Position numbers and translations under genes: made by a program. Shown here piece by piece: positions 38,522 through 46,332 of a stretch of 46,332 nucleotides of DNA. This stretch comes from Bathymodiolus brooksi thiotrophic gill symbiont (GTDB lineage: Bacteria; Pseudomonadota; Gammaproteobacteria; PS1; Pseudothioglobaceae). Position 1 is the stretch's first letter. Every line of letters begins with the position of its first letter. Below the pieces are notes generated by a model that saw only the letters and a program-made list of their open reading frames with translations, made no database searches and was not told where the DNA came from. The stretch covers positions 1 through 46,332 of the forward strand of contig NZ_CAHJWD020000051.1 in the NCBI RefSeq assembly GCF_903642095.1, written 5' to 3'.

Positions 38522-38538
38522 TTAAAATTATTAATTAA

Positions 38539-41500
38539 TTATTTTAATAATTTCAGTAATTCTTTGCCTGAAATCTTTTCGGTTTTTCCGCCTTTATAGA
38601 TACCTTGTTGTAATTGCAATTTCTTTTGTTGCAGTTCTAAAATCTTTTCTTCAATGCTATTTTCAATGATGAGTTTATAGACAAATACTGCTTTGGTTTG
38701 TCCGATGCGATGTGCTCTGTCTGTTGCTTGATTTTCGACGGCTGGATTCCACCAAGGGTCATAATGAATAACTGTGTCTGCTTCTGTGAGATTGAGTCCA
38801 ACACCACCGGCTTTAAGGCTGATTAAAAATACATCTGCTTGACCAGAGGTAAATTTTTCTATCACTTCTTCACGCTTTTTAGTGGCACCGGTTAATTTGG
38901 TGTAACTAATATCTTTCTTTTCTAATTCATTTTGCAAAATGCTTAGCATTGAGGTGAATTGAGAAAAAACCAATATTTTTCTATTTTCAGATAACAACTC
39001 TTCTAGCAAATCCAAAAACAATTGCAATTTGGCAGATTCTTCTACTTTTTTTGCCACTTCTATTTTAACCAATTGCGGATCGCAACAGACTTGCCTAAGT
39101 TTCAACAAGGCATCAAGTAACATAATGTGTGATTTTGCCAACCCTTTTTGTACAATTGCTTCTCGCACTTTTTTCTCCATAGTAATGCGAATGCTTTCAT
39201 ATAAAGCGGCTTGCTCTTCATTAAATTGAGTGTATTTAATAATTTCAGATTTTTCTGGCAATTCGGGCAAAACCTCAGCTTTGGTGCGTCTTAGCATAAA
39301 TGGACGCACGCGTTGATTGAGCATTTTCTGCTTGTCTTGGTCTAAGTGTTTTTCAATTGGTGTTTGGTATTTTTTTCTAAAAACAGTTTGATTGTGTAAA
39401 AATCCAGGCATTAAAAAAGAGAAAATTGACCACAATTCACCCAAATGATTTTCAATTGGCGTGCCGCTTAATGCCAAGCGGTAATCACTTTTAAGGGATT
39501 TGATAGTGGCAAACATTTTAGTTCTTGGATTTTTAATTTTTTGCGCTTCATCCAAAATTATGTAACTAAAATGATATTCAATAAATCTATCAATATCACG
39601 ATAAATGAGTGCGTAAGAAGTCAGTAAAATATCGGCTTTTTCTATTTGTTCAAAGGCTTTAAAGCGTTCTGCTCCGCCATACAATGAGAGTATTTTTAAA
39701 TTTGGTGTAAATCTTTTTACCTCGTTTTTCCAATTGGCAATCAATGAAGTTGGCACAATAATCAACACTGGTTTTTTTATTTTTCCTTGCGTTTTTAAAC
39801 AAGATAAATGGGTTAATGTTTGTAAAGTTTTACCCAATCCCATATCATCTGCCAAAATGCCAGAAAATTTAAACTCAAATAAAAAGTTTAGCCAACTGAG
39901 TCCTGTTTTTTGATAATCTCTGAGTGTGGCATGTAGATTTTTAGGTGCTTCTACACGGGTAATTTGGTCAAAATTGCGTAACTTTTCTGCAAGTTTTAGA
40001 ACCTCTTTTGAGCCACGCCAAAGAATATTTTCATCAATATTTCCTAGCGTATGTGCCTCGTATGCACCAATTTTAATGCCTTGAGATTGTCCATCATAAA
40101 GTTGTAATATCACATCCAAAATTGGTTTAATTTGCTCCGTTTTAATGCGTATAAAATAATTAGAACGCACCTCTAAATTGACATATTCTCTAACTTCATT
40201 CTGGTCAAATTCTGTTACAAACGAACTAAGCAAAGGTGCTAACGGCAGTTTTACCCCATCAAATTCTAAATTAAATGACAAAGAAAACCAGTCATTTTTC
40301 ACATCACTTTCTACCGCAACTTGGGCATTATTAGTAAAATCTAGCGTCCAACTTGGGTCAATTTCAATCACAAAACCTTGTTGTTCTAATGAGCCCAAAC
40401 TTTGTTTAAACTGATACCAAAATTCTAAATATTGTTGCCTGTCTTCATTTTCATAATAAAAATATAACTGCTGTTTCAGAAAATCACTCACAAAGCCCAA
40501 CGCCTCAAACTGCTGTTTAATCTGGTTTTCAAACGCCAAATCACGCTGAATTTGATACTGTGTATCTCCCTTTAAAATAACGCTTACTTGCTCTTGTGGA
40601 GCATAATTTAACACCACTTCGTTATAGATAAAATCCAGAGTTATGGTGGGCTGATTTTGATTGCTTAACTTGATTTTTGGCGTGGCAATCACATTGATTT
40701 CTTTACGCTCAAAACCCTCTGGAATAATAATGTTAATATCAATCAAATCCCGCTTAAACAATTGATACATTGGGAATATTTGCGATTTCAAAACCGCAGG
40801 TGCATTGAGTATTTTTTCCAAAGTGTCGTAATCAATACCTTGCAAAATAGTAGCTTGATTATGATCAATAATAACAACAGGGTCAGAAGCAACAATGTGG
40901 GCATTTTCCGCCAAATTAGTGGTTATTTGATAATGGTTTCCTACCTTTTTCCAACTTAATTCTAAAGCAACTTGGCTTTTATTTAATTGCAATGGCTGCT
41001 CGTTGTCTTGATAAAAACAACGATTGGTTTTTATCATTTCAAGCAAAACACGATAACCCAATTTACCAAAAAGCGTTTTTCTATAATAAGAATATTGTGG
41101 AAAAATACCCCGACACATCGCAATAATATCTTGGTCTTCTTTGGTAATTATGTGCTGGTGAGTGCCTGAATATAACAGTTTATCTGCATCAATCTTATAA
41201 AAACGCATCTTGTTATTTTTAAGTTGCTTAACCCTGATAAACTCAACATCTCTACCATGGTAATTGTCATCAACAAACAAACGATAAATCATATATTCTT
41301 CGCTTGCTTGAAGTTGATTGTTCTGCACACCTAACTTTTGAAAATCATCCGCCCACATTTCAAATTTTGATTGCAAATTTTCATCTTTCGAAGTCGTGTC
41401 TGGTTTTTTCGTATTAGCAAAAGCGATGACCGCCGCCACAACATGCTTGCAATTATAACCAACAGGGCAATCACATTTTCCAGCAATAATAGTGTATTGA

Positions 41501-41688
41501 TTATGATGAATAGTGGTAGTTTGCGTGTATAAACTATTGCCATACACTTGAGAATTTAGGACGATAGAGCCAGAATCTTTACGCTTAATTTCTAAACTTT
41601 CAAGTGCATCATGGCGATAGCATTGAAATCCCCTATCAAAAGCACCATTATCACCAATAGCTTGTTTAATTTGCTCTAAATTTAACAT
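38539..41688 (-). CDS. SNF2-family DNA helicase/translocase with SWIM zinc finger
   Basis: 1049 aa. SWIM motif CDCPVGYNCKH (CxCx5CxH) near residue 74, a long middle region, then the SF2 motor: DDMGLGKTLQT (Walker A, near 615), ILDEAQKIKN (box II), LSGTPIENHLGELWSIFSFL, and the C-lobe with LISLKAGGVGLNLTEADTV and NQATDRAHRIGQTK. Such bacterial SWIM/SNF2 proteins are thought to remodel protein-DNA or RNA polymerase complexes; the exact role is unknown. ATG overlaps the rlmD stop by 7 bp. Confidence 0.92.
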   Translation of the reverse strand: MLNLEQIKQAIGDNGAFDRGFQCYRHDALESLEIKRKDSGSIVLNSQVYGNSLYTQTTTIHHNQYTIIAGKCDCPVGYNCKHVVAAVIAFANTKKPDTTSKDENLQSKFEMWADDFQKLGVQNNQLQASEEYMIYRLFVDDNYHGRDVEFIRVKQLKNNKMRFYKIDADKLLYSGTHQHIITKEDQDIIAMCRGIFPQYSYYRKTLFGKLGYRVLLEMIKTNRCFYQDNEQPLQLNKSQVALELSWKKVGNHYQITTNLAENAHIVASDPVVIIDHNQATILQGIDYDTLEKILNAPAVLKSQIFPMYQLFKRDLIDINIIIPEGFERKEINVIATPKIKLSNQNQPTITLDFIYNEVVLNYAPQEQVSVILKGDTQYQIQRDLAFENQIKQQFEALGFVSDFLKQQLYFYYENEDRQQYLEFWYQFKQSLGSLEQQGFVIEIDPSWTLDFTNNAQVAVESDVKNDWFSLSFNLEFDGVKLPLAPLLSSFVTEFDQNEVREYVNLEVRSNYFIRIKTEQIKPILDVILQLYDGQSQGIKIGAYEAHTLGNIDENILWRGSKEVLKLAEKLRNFDQITRVEAPKNLHATLRDYQKTGLSWLNFLFEFKFSGILADDMGLGKTLQTLTHLSCLKTQGKIKKPVLIIVPTSLIANWKNEVKRFTPNLKILSLYGGAERFKAFEQIEKADILLTSYALIYRDIDRFIEYHFSYIILDEAQKIKNPRTKMFATIKSLKSDYRLALSGTPIENHLGELWSIFSFLMPGFLHNQTVFRKKYQTPIEKHLDQDKQKMLNQRVRPFMLRRTKAEVLPELPEKSEIIKYTQFNEEQAALYESIRITMEKKVREAIVQKGLAKSHIMLLDALLKLRQVCCDPQLVKIEVAKKVEESAKLQLFLDLLEELLSENRKILVFSQFTSMLSILQNELEKKDISYTKLTGATKKREEVIEKFTSGQADVFLISLKAGGVGLNLTEADTVIHYDPWWNPAVENQATDRAHRIGQTKAVFVYKLIIENSIEEKILELQQKKLQLQQGIYKGGKTEKISGKELLKLLK

Positions 41689-43001
41689 TTAATAAATAAC
41701 GCAATAGATTCAATATGTGCAGTTTGCGGAAACATATCCATCACTCCTGCAGTTTCTAATTTATACCCAATTTCAATTAATTTTTCAGTATCCCTCGCCA
41801 ATGTAGCAGGATTACACGACACATAAACCAAGCGTTCAACGCCTAATTTTGGTAATAATTCAATGATTTCAATAGCACCCGAACGGGCTGGATCAATCAA
41901 CGCTTTGTTATAAGTTTTGCCTCGAAACCACTCAAAACCTGCCACCTCTTTAAACAAATCTGCCTTATAAAAATCCACATTTTGAATGCCATTTTGCACC
42001 GCATTTGCCTTAGCACGCTCAATCAGCCCCGAATCCCCCTCAACACCCACTACATACTGCACATATCTAGCAATCGGCAGCGTAAAATTACCCAAACCGC
42101 AAAACAAATCAATCACTTTATCGCTCTTATCAAGTGCCAGCAAGTCAAGCGCCAATGACACCATTTTTTGATTCAATTTAAAATTCACCTGTGTAAAATC
42201 AGTCGGTAAAAATGCCATTTCAATATTATGATTAGGATGAGAATAAGTTAAAACAACCGACTCTCCCAACGGCTTAACCGTCTCTTCCCCACCACTCTGA
42301 GTATAAAACGAAACCCCCAACTTATTAGCACAATCTAACAATATCTGCTCATCCTCCGCACTAAACGGCTCAAGATGTCGCAAAATTAACACGGTATTAT
42401 TCTCAGCAATTGCCACCTCAATTTGCGGCACTTGCGATTTAATAGAAAGCCGCTCAATACACTCACCCAAATCCCTCAAATGCTCACCAATGGAAGCATG
42501 CAACACCTCACACCTATCCATATTAGCAATCCAACCCGATTTTTTCTCCCTAAAGCCAACCAAAACCTTGTCCTTTTTCGCCACCCAACGCACCCCCAAT
42601 CGTGCCTTACGCCGATAACCCCACGCCTGCACCTGCAAAGGCTCAAGCCAATTTTTCGGCTCAATTTTAGCCTGCTGTTTAAACGCATCTTTCAGCCACT
42701 CCCCCTTAGCCTCAATCTGATCCTCACTAGACAAATGCTGAAACGAACACCCACCACAAACACCAAACACCTCACATTTAGGCACAATTCGATTTTCCGC
42801 AGGTTTTAACACCTCCACCACAGCCACCTCTTCAAATTTAGCACGAGAAAAAACACGCTCAGCCACCACTTTTTCACCCGGCAACGCCCCACTCACAAAA
42901 ATCACTTTTTCATCTAAATGTGCAATGCCCCGCCCTTCATGTGAAAGCGATTCAATTTCTAATTCATAAATTTTTGGTTTTGGCTTTCTTCTTCTGCCCA
43001 T
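41682..43001 (-). CDS. rlmD: 23S rRNA (uracil-C5)-methyltransferase RlmD
   Basis: 439 aa from ATG 43001 (MGRRRKPKPKIYELEIE), with GGGGG upstream; a TTG 15 bp earlier is also in frame. TRAM domain at 10-65, [4Fe-4S] ligands CEVFGVCGGC near residue 75 and a later MDRCEV, SAM site VIDLFCGLGNFTLP, and the catalytic pair ALIDPARSG and YVSCNPATLARD. It methylates U1939 of 23S rRNA in E. coli. Co-transcribed with the SNF2 gene. Confidence 0.95.
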   Translation of the reverse strand: MGRRRKPKPKIYELEIESLSHEGRGIAHLDEKVIFVSGALPGEKVVAERVFSRAKFEEVAVVEVLKPAENRIVPKCEVFGVCGGCSFQHLSSEDQIEAKGEWLKDAFKQQAKIEPKNWLEPLQVQAWGYRRKARLGVRWVAKKDKVLVGFREKKSGWIANMDRCEVLHASIGEHLRDLGECIERLSIKSQVPQIEVAIAENNTVLILRHLEPFSAEDEQILLDCANKLGVSFYTQSGGEETVKPLGESVVLTYSHPNHNIEMAFLPTDFTQVNFKLNQKMVSLALDLLALDKSDKVIDLFCGLGNFTLPIARYVQYVVGVEGDSGLIERAKANAVQNGIQNVDFYKADLFKEVAGFEWFRGKTYNKALIDPARSGAIEIIELLPKLGVERLVYVSCNPATLARDTEKLIEIGYKLETAGVMDMFPQTAHIESIALFIKC

Positions 43002-43168
43002 TTTATAAACCCCCAAGAATAATTAAGTTCCACACTAGAAATATTGCCTCAAATAAGTGCTTGAAATCGCTTGCATAATAGGCTATCCATTTTACTCAAA
43101 ATGTCTTATTTTATCCTAAAAAATACACCACTTCCCATCGCCTAAATTACCAAGCCCTTAAAGGCTTT

Positions 43169-43329
43169 TTGAGACCTTTGCATAAATATAGAGGATTAGC
43201 AGAATTCAATTTTTGTCAGATTGGTATTTTTTTTAAACTCTAGCAAGGCTAAGACTGGGTTTAAAAAAATTACCAAGTTAGTAAAAAGTGGATTTTTGAT
43301 GATTATTCATATTTATGCAAAGGTCTCAA
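43169..43329. mobile_element. Intact MITE with 21-bp perfect terminal inverted repeats
   Basis: TTGAGACCTTTGCATAAATAT (43169-43189) is exactly inverted as ATATTTATGCAAAGGTCTCAA at 43309-43329. The 161-bp element has no ORF. No clear target duplication flanks it. The rest of the 43002-43388 gap holds a small hairpin (AAGCC/GGCTT, 43153-43168) and the glcF hairpin. Confidence 0.85.
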
Positions 43330-43345
43330 TTTATTGGATTTCGTT

Positions 43346-43379
43346 AAGAGAAAAAGGGCGCACCCTCCCTTTATCTCTT
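43346..43379 (-). terminator. Hairpin after glcF, probable terminator
   Basis: A 13-bp stem with one mismatch (AAGAGAAAAAGGG against CCCTTTATCTCTT) and an 8-nt loop begins 9 bp after the glcF stop. A separate U-tail is short, so termination is likely rather than certain. Confidence 0.6.
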
Positions 43380-43388
43380 TGATTATAA

Positions 43389-44513
43389 TCAAACATCCAG
43401 CAATTCCACCCAATGTTTAACGGGTATTTTGGTGCCTTGTTGCAAGTGCATTAAACAACCTATATTTGCGGTAACAATCATTTCTGGGTTATTTGCCGTT
43501 AGGTTTTTAAGTTTGTTAATTTTCAGTTGCTTTGAGAGTTTTGGCTGAAAAATTGAATAAGTACCTGCAGAACCACAGCACAAATGTGAATCAATAACAG
43601 GCATTTGCCGATAGCCCAGCGAATTTAAAATAGAATCAACCAATCCCCCTAATTTCTGACCGTGTTGTAAGGTGCAAGGTTCGTGATAAGAAATGTTAAC
43701 TTGCTTTAAATGAAGCTGACTTAAATCTTTATCCGCCAAAAACTCAGCAATATCTTTGGTTTTATTTGCAATGCTTTGTGCTTTTTGATAATAAGGATCC
43801 AACTCATCAAACAAGGATGGGTAATCTTTAACCATCAACCCACACCCACTAGCACTGGAAATAATAACCGCCGCCTCAACTTGAAGCCAAGCATCAATAT
43901 TACACTTGATTTTAATTAACGCATCACGGCCAGCACTTAAATGCTGGTCAATCGCCCCACAACATTGTTTTTGTGGCGTTTCTGTCGTTTCATAGCCAAG
44001 TTTCGCCAAAATATTTTTAATACTATGGTTAATATTAGGTGCAAGCACACCCTGCACACAACCCCCTAATAACAAAACCTTACCCGTTTTTACCAAAGGC
44101 TCAATAGCCTCCCCACTCACCCCAGAATGCCTCAACACACGCCCTACCAGATTAAACAAAATAGGCGTAGTCAAGAACTGACGCACAGAATACCGATACA
44201 CCCTCTGCCAAAACGGGCGTTTTCGCTCCACAAACTCACGCCCAATATCCACCAACTGACCATACTCCACCCCCGATGGACAAGTCGTTTCACACGACCT
44301 ACAAGTTAAACATCGGTCCAAATGTTTGATACTCTGCCGAGAAAAATGACGCTTTTCCAAAGCCGATTTAATCAAATAAATACGCCCCCTCGGCGAATCC
44401 AACTCATTCCCCAATAATTGATAAGTCGGACAAGTCGCCAAACAAAATCCACAATGCACACACTTGCGAATAATGTCATCAGCCTTTAAATTTTGTATAT
44501 CAATCGTTTGCAT
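43389..44513 (-). CDS. glcF: Glycolate oxidase iron-sulfur subunit
   Basis: 374 aa. Two [4Fe-4S] motifs CVHCGFCLATCPTYQ (residue 18) and CLTCRSCETTCPSGV (near 68), followed by two CCG cysteine-rich domains (QKQCCGAIDQH and HLCCGSAGTYS). GlcF carries electrons from GlcD/GlcE during glycolate oxidation. No glcD or glcE is in the window, so partners lie elsewhere or further right is interrupted by the REP zone. It could also serve a related flavoprotein oxidase. Confidence 0.9.
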   Translation of the reverse strand: MQTIDIQNLKADDIIRKCVHCGFCLATCPTYQLLGNELDSPRGRIYLIKSALEKRHFSRQSIKHLDRCLTCRSCETTCPSGVEYGQLVDIGREFVERKRPFWQRVYRYSVRQFLTTPILFNLVGRVLRHSGVSGEAIEPLVKTGKVLLLGGCVQGVLAPNINHSIKNILAKLGYETTETPQKQCCGAIDQHLSAGRDALIKIKCNIDAWLQVEAAVIISSASGCGLMVKDYPSLFDELDPYYQKAQSIANKTKDIAEFLADKDLSQLHLKQVNISYHEPCTLQHGQKLGGLVDSILNSLGYRQMPVIDSHLCCGSAGTYSIFQPKLSKQLKINKLKNLTANNPEMIVTANIGCLMHLQQGTKIPVKHWVELLDV

Positions 44514-44623
44514 AAATTTATTTTTTTCTATTCCCTAACTTTAAGTTTCACAAACACTTTGTTTGTTTGTTTTGCACAAAAAAGTAAAAAAAAGTTCCCA
44601 CCCTTCCCAACACAGCCAAACAA

Positions 44624-44694
44624 GTAGGGAAGGGTTTGTAACCCTTCCTAACAACAAAACCAAACAAGTAGGGAAGGGTTTGTAACCCTTCCTA
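44624..44694. repeat. Two REP-type palindromes, GTAGGG orientation
   Basis: Copies at 44624-44650 and 44668-44694. Stem GGAAGGGTT / AACCCTTCC, loop TGT, preceded by GTAG. They point opposite to the five copies downstream, giving a REPIN-like head-to-head arrangement. The gap 44514-44963 holds only these repeats and AT-rich linkers. Confidence 0.9.
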
Positions 44695-44765
44695 ACAGTG
44701 CAATCAAAAGCAATAAAGGCTTTATAACCCCACATCTTAAAAAGAACAAATTACCATCAAAAAGT

Positions 44766-44959
44766 GGAATGGTTACAAACCATTCCCTACCTGTTTTGTG
44801 AAAAAGAGGAATGGTTACAAACCATTCCCTACCTGTGTTTTGAAAAAGAGGAACGGTTACAAACCGCTCCCTACCTGTGTTTTGTGAAAAAAGGAACGGT
44901 TACAAACCGTTCCCTACCTATGTTTTTTAAAAAAAGAACGGTTACAAACCATTCCCCAC
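44766..44959. repeat. Five REP-type palindromes, CCCTAC orientation
   Basis: Copies at 44766-44790, 44808-44832, 44850-44874, 44893-44917 and 44936-44959, about 42 bp apart. Consensus GGAAYGGTT-ACA-AACCRTTCC-CTAC. The variable stem base changes in pairs (T-A in the first two, C-G in the fourth). Linkers of about 17 bp are AT-rich and alike (CTGTGTTTTGTGAAAAA). Confidence 0.92.
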
Positions 44960-44963
44960 AACC

Positions 44964-45464
44964 TCACACCAAATTTATCGGATTGTTTTTATCTAAATGC
45001 CATTTTAAGGGGTTATCAACAATATAAGACCTAATATTATCCAATTCCTTTTGATCTCTAATCACTCTATCATAAAAAGATTTCTGCCACCTAAACTTTA
45101 CCAATACATCCTCCTCATTAATTCTTTTGGACGAAAAAGTTTTAAAACCACGCATTATCTCCGACAACCCATGACTCGTAGGGAATGGTTTATAACCATT
45201 CTCTTCCCGCTCATTATCAATAATCACAATCCCATGAAAATGATTAGGCATCACCACATATTCATCTAATATACAATTTTGATAATGACTTGACAAATCT
45301 AACCAACATTTTTCAACAATTTCACCAAAATTATTAATTGTCATTATTTCATTAGAAACTTGTCCGAAATATTCACGCATATTGTGAGTACAAGTTGTAA
45401 TGTAATAATAATTATTTTGTGAATAATCGTAATTTTTAAGTCTGTTGGCTTTTCTTTGTTTCAT
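44964..45464 (-). CDS. REP-associated tyrosine transposase (RAYT, Y1_Tnp/HUH)
   Basis: 166 aa. HUH motif MPNHFHGIVII near residue 72 (H-x-H) and the catalytic Tyr in WQKSFYDRVIRD near residue 131; the start KNYDYSQNNYYYITTCTHN and the end YIVDNPLKWH are typical of IS200-like REP transposases. It is flanked on both sides by REP palindromes, its expected substrates. The segment NGYKPFPTS near residue 89 is encoded by a REP copy lying in frame within the gene. Catalytic residues are intact. Confidence 0.92.
   Translation of the reverse strand: MKQRKANRLKNYDYSQNNYYYITTCTHNMREYFGQVSNEIMTINNFGEIVEKCWLDLSSHYQNCILDEYVVMPNHFHGIVIIDNEREENGYKPFPTSHGLSEIMRGFKTFSSKRINEEDVLVKFRWQKSFYDRVIRDQKELDNIRSYIVDNPLKWHLDKNNPINLV
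45178..45204. repeat. REP palindrome inside the RAYT coding sequence
   Basis: GTAGGGAATGGTTTATAACCATTC matches the REP consensus of this zone (stem GGAATGGTT/AACCATTC, loop TAT). It is read through in frame as part of a loop between the HUH motif and the Tyr helix. Confidence 0.85.
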
Positions 45465-45506
45465 GTTTTTAAGAGGTGATTGCTTTTGTTATTTATGCCT
45501 GAAAAA

Positions 45507-45704
45507 GGAACGGTTACAAACCGTTCCCTACTTGCTTATGTTTTAAAGAAGGAACGGTTATAAACCGTTCCCTACTTATATTTTAAAAAAGGAATGGTTA
45601 CAAACCGTTCCCTACCTGATTGTGTTTTAAAAAAAGGAATGGTTATAAACTGCCCCATACCTGCTTATGTTTTAAAAAAAGAACGGTTACAAACCGTTCC
45701 CTAC
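45507..45704. repeat. Five REP-type palindromes upstream of the RAYT gene
   Basis: Copies at 45507-45531, 45551-45575, 45591-45615, 45636-45660 (degenerate, AACTGCCCC) and 45681-45704, all in the CCCTAC orientation with linkers such as TTGCTTATGTTTTAAA. Loops are ACA or ATA. Confidence 0.92.
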
Positions 45705-45716
45705 AGCCTTATGTTT

Positions 45717-45866
45717 AACTTGTTAGATTGTTTTTATCTAAAAAATTATTAAACAACATAAAACCCAATAATTATGTCATTCTTTTTAACCTATAATCAC
45801 TCTATTATAAAAATATTCTAACCACTTAAATTTTATAAACCCATCCTTTCTATTAATGCACACACC
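45717..45866 (-). pseudogene. Remnant of a second RAYT gene (C-terminal region)
   Basis: The DNA matches the 3' part of the intact RAYT gene at several blocks, for example TTAGATTGTTTTTATCTAAA against TCGGATTGTTTTTATCTAAA and TAATCACTCTATTATAAAAA against the same region near 45058. Frameshifts and deletions remove any ORF. It ends against a REP copy in the same place where the intact gene carries its embedded REP. Confidence 0.75.
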
Positions 45867-45891
45867 GTAGGGAACGGTTTATAACCGTTCC
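45867..45891. repeat. REP palindrome next to the RAYT remnant
   Basis: GTAGGGAACGGTTTATAACCGTTCC, stem GGAACGGTT/AACCGTTCC with loop TAT, in the GTAGGG orientation like the copy embedded in the intact RAYT. From 45892 to 46004 I see nothing but AT-rich sequence. Confidence 0.9.
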
Positions 45892-46004
45892 TTCCCCATC
45901 CCACCCCCAAAAGAAAAAATTGAACCTTGCCAATCACCCATTTACACCACAAAAACCCCACCAACCTAGCAATCAAACAACTTAACCACACTAATTATTG
46001 CACT

Positions 46005-46332
46005 TTATACATCAAAAAGTAAGTCATCTAATGCCTGATTCAATGCAAAATCATCAATCTCTTGTGCAATTTTTTTGGCAAATTGCAAATACACTAATCC
46101 CTGTTGTTTTTTACCTGTTTTATAATAAGTTAAACCTATATTAAATAGTGTATTACCCTCTCCTGCTTTGTCGCCAATCTCTTGGCTGATTGCTAACGAG
46201 TTAGTGAGGTAGGTTAGTGCAGTTGTGTAGTCGCCTTGTGCATGGTAAATCGTAGCAATATTATTTAAAGTTGCGCCTTCCCCTGCTTTGTTGCCAATCT
46301 CTTGGCTGATTGCTAACGAGTTGGTGAGGTGC
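46005..46332 (-). CDS. TPR-repeat protein, C-terminal part, cut by the window edge
   Basis: The frame is open from the right edge to TAA 46007-46005 (109 codons). Units of 40 residues such as LTNSLAISQEIGDKAGEG followed by NIGLTYYKTGKKQQGLVYL are tetratricopeptide repeats of the kinesin-light-chain type. Adjacent units are nearly identical in DNA at a period of exactly 120 bp. TPR arrays mediate protein contacts; partner and N-terminus are unknown. Confidence 0.85.
   Translation of the reverse strand, partial: HLTNSLAISQEIGNKAGEGATLNNIATIYHAQGDYTTALTYLTNSLAISQEIGDKAGEGNTLFNIGLTYYKTGKKQQGLVYLQFAKKIAQEIDDFALNQALDDLLFDV

Noticed and set aside
43153..43168. AAGCC...GGCTT hairpin followed by T residues as a plus-strand terminator
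   Set aside because: No plus-strand gene precedes it and the stem is only 5 bp; it lies against the MITE edge.
44541..44735. Minus-strand 64-codon ORF between glcF and the REP cluster
   Set aside because: Composed of two REP copies read in different frames; no ribosome site and no known motif.
44764..45027. Plus-strand ORF of 87 codons across the repeats
   Set aside because: It is a read-through of five REP palindromes (repeated EWLQTIPYL-type peptides) and overlaps the RAYT gene; the pattern comes from the repeat, not from a protein.
44624..45704. CRISPR array
   Set aside because: Repeats are regularly spaced and palindromic, but the linkers are about 17 bp, AT-rich and alike, orientations are mixed and no cas gene is present. 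A RAYT gene explains the pattern.

Overview
The window is AT-rich bacterial DNA, and every gene I can support lies on the minus strand. Protein sequences are gammaproteobacterial in type: a 14-subunit Nuo complex I with separate nuoC and nuoD, plus TldD, a YhdP-like protein, ClpA, SurE, RlmD and GlcF. The low G+C, the abundance of DUF1566/TPR genes and the many small mobile repeats suggest a sulfur-oxidiser of the SUP05/Thioglobaceae or mussel/clam symbiont type. That placement is inference from style, not from a marker gene.

Layout from right to left (direction of transcription). (1) 46332-44514: the C-terminal end of a TPR protein, then a REP zone with palindromic repeats, one intact RAYT (REP-associated tyrosine transposase) and the remains of a second RAYT. 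(2) 44513-38539: glcF, rlmD and a SWIM/SNF2 helicase, with two copies of a small inverted-repeat element (MITE). (3) 38288-33626: clpA, surE and a membrane sulfatase/phosphoethanolamine-transferase-like gene, overlapping one another. (4) 33481-28679: a copper-handling operon (small secreted Cys protein, lipoprotein cytochrome c, TAT multicopper oxidase, Cu P-type ATPase). (5) 28618-26285: argB, pyrK, yggS. (6) 25992-20693: traT-like lipoprotein with a clear terminator, single-domain asparaginase, yhdP-like gene, tldD. (7) 20557-17365: a lipoprotein with FN3/Ig-like repeats and a DUF1566 C-terminus, a doubtful ORF and a second DUF1566 protein. (8) 16881-333: the complete nuo operon A-B-C-D-E-F-G-H-I-J-K-L-M-N. 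(9) 220-1: the N-terminal part of an IS1595-type transposase running off the left edge.

The most unusual feature is the nuo operon. It holds all 14 subunits in the standard order but carries four insertions of small genes with toxin-antitoxin character. An MNT/HEPN pair and a second MNT with a decayed HEPN lie between nuoF and nuoG. A third MNT/HEPN pair lies between nuoI and nuoJ. A DUF2442 gene lies between nuoK and nuoL. Several are joined to the nuo genes or to each other by ATGA stop/start overlaps, so they appear to be co-transcribed and translationally coupled with complex I. A 50-codon ORF also bridges nuoD and nuoE by ATGA overlaps on both sides.

The second notable system is the REP/RAYT zone. 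Its hairpin stems show compensatory base changes, and one REP copy lies in frame inside the transposase gene. A matching REP persists beside the decayed RAYT copy.
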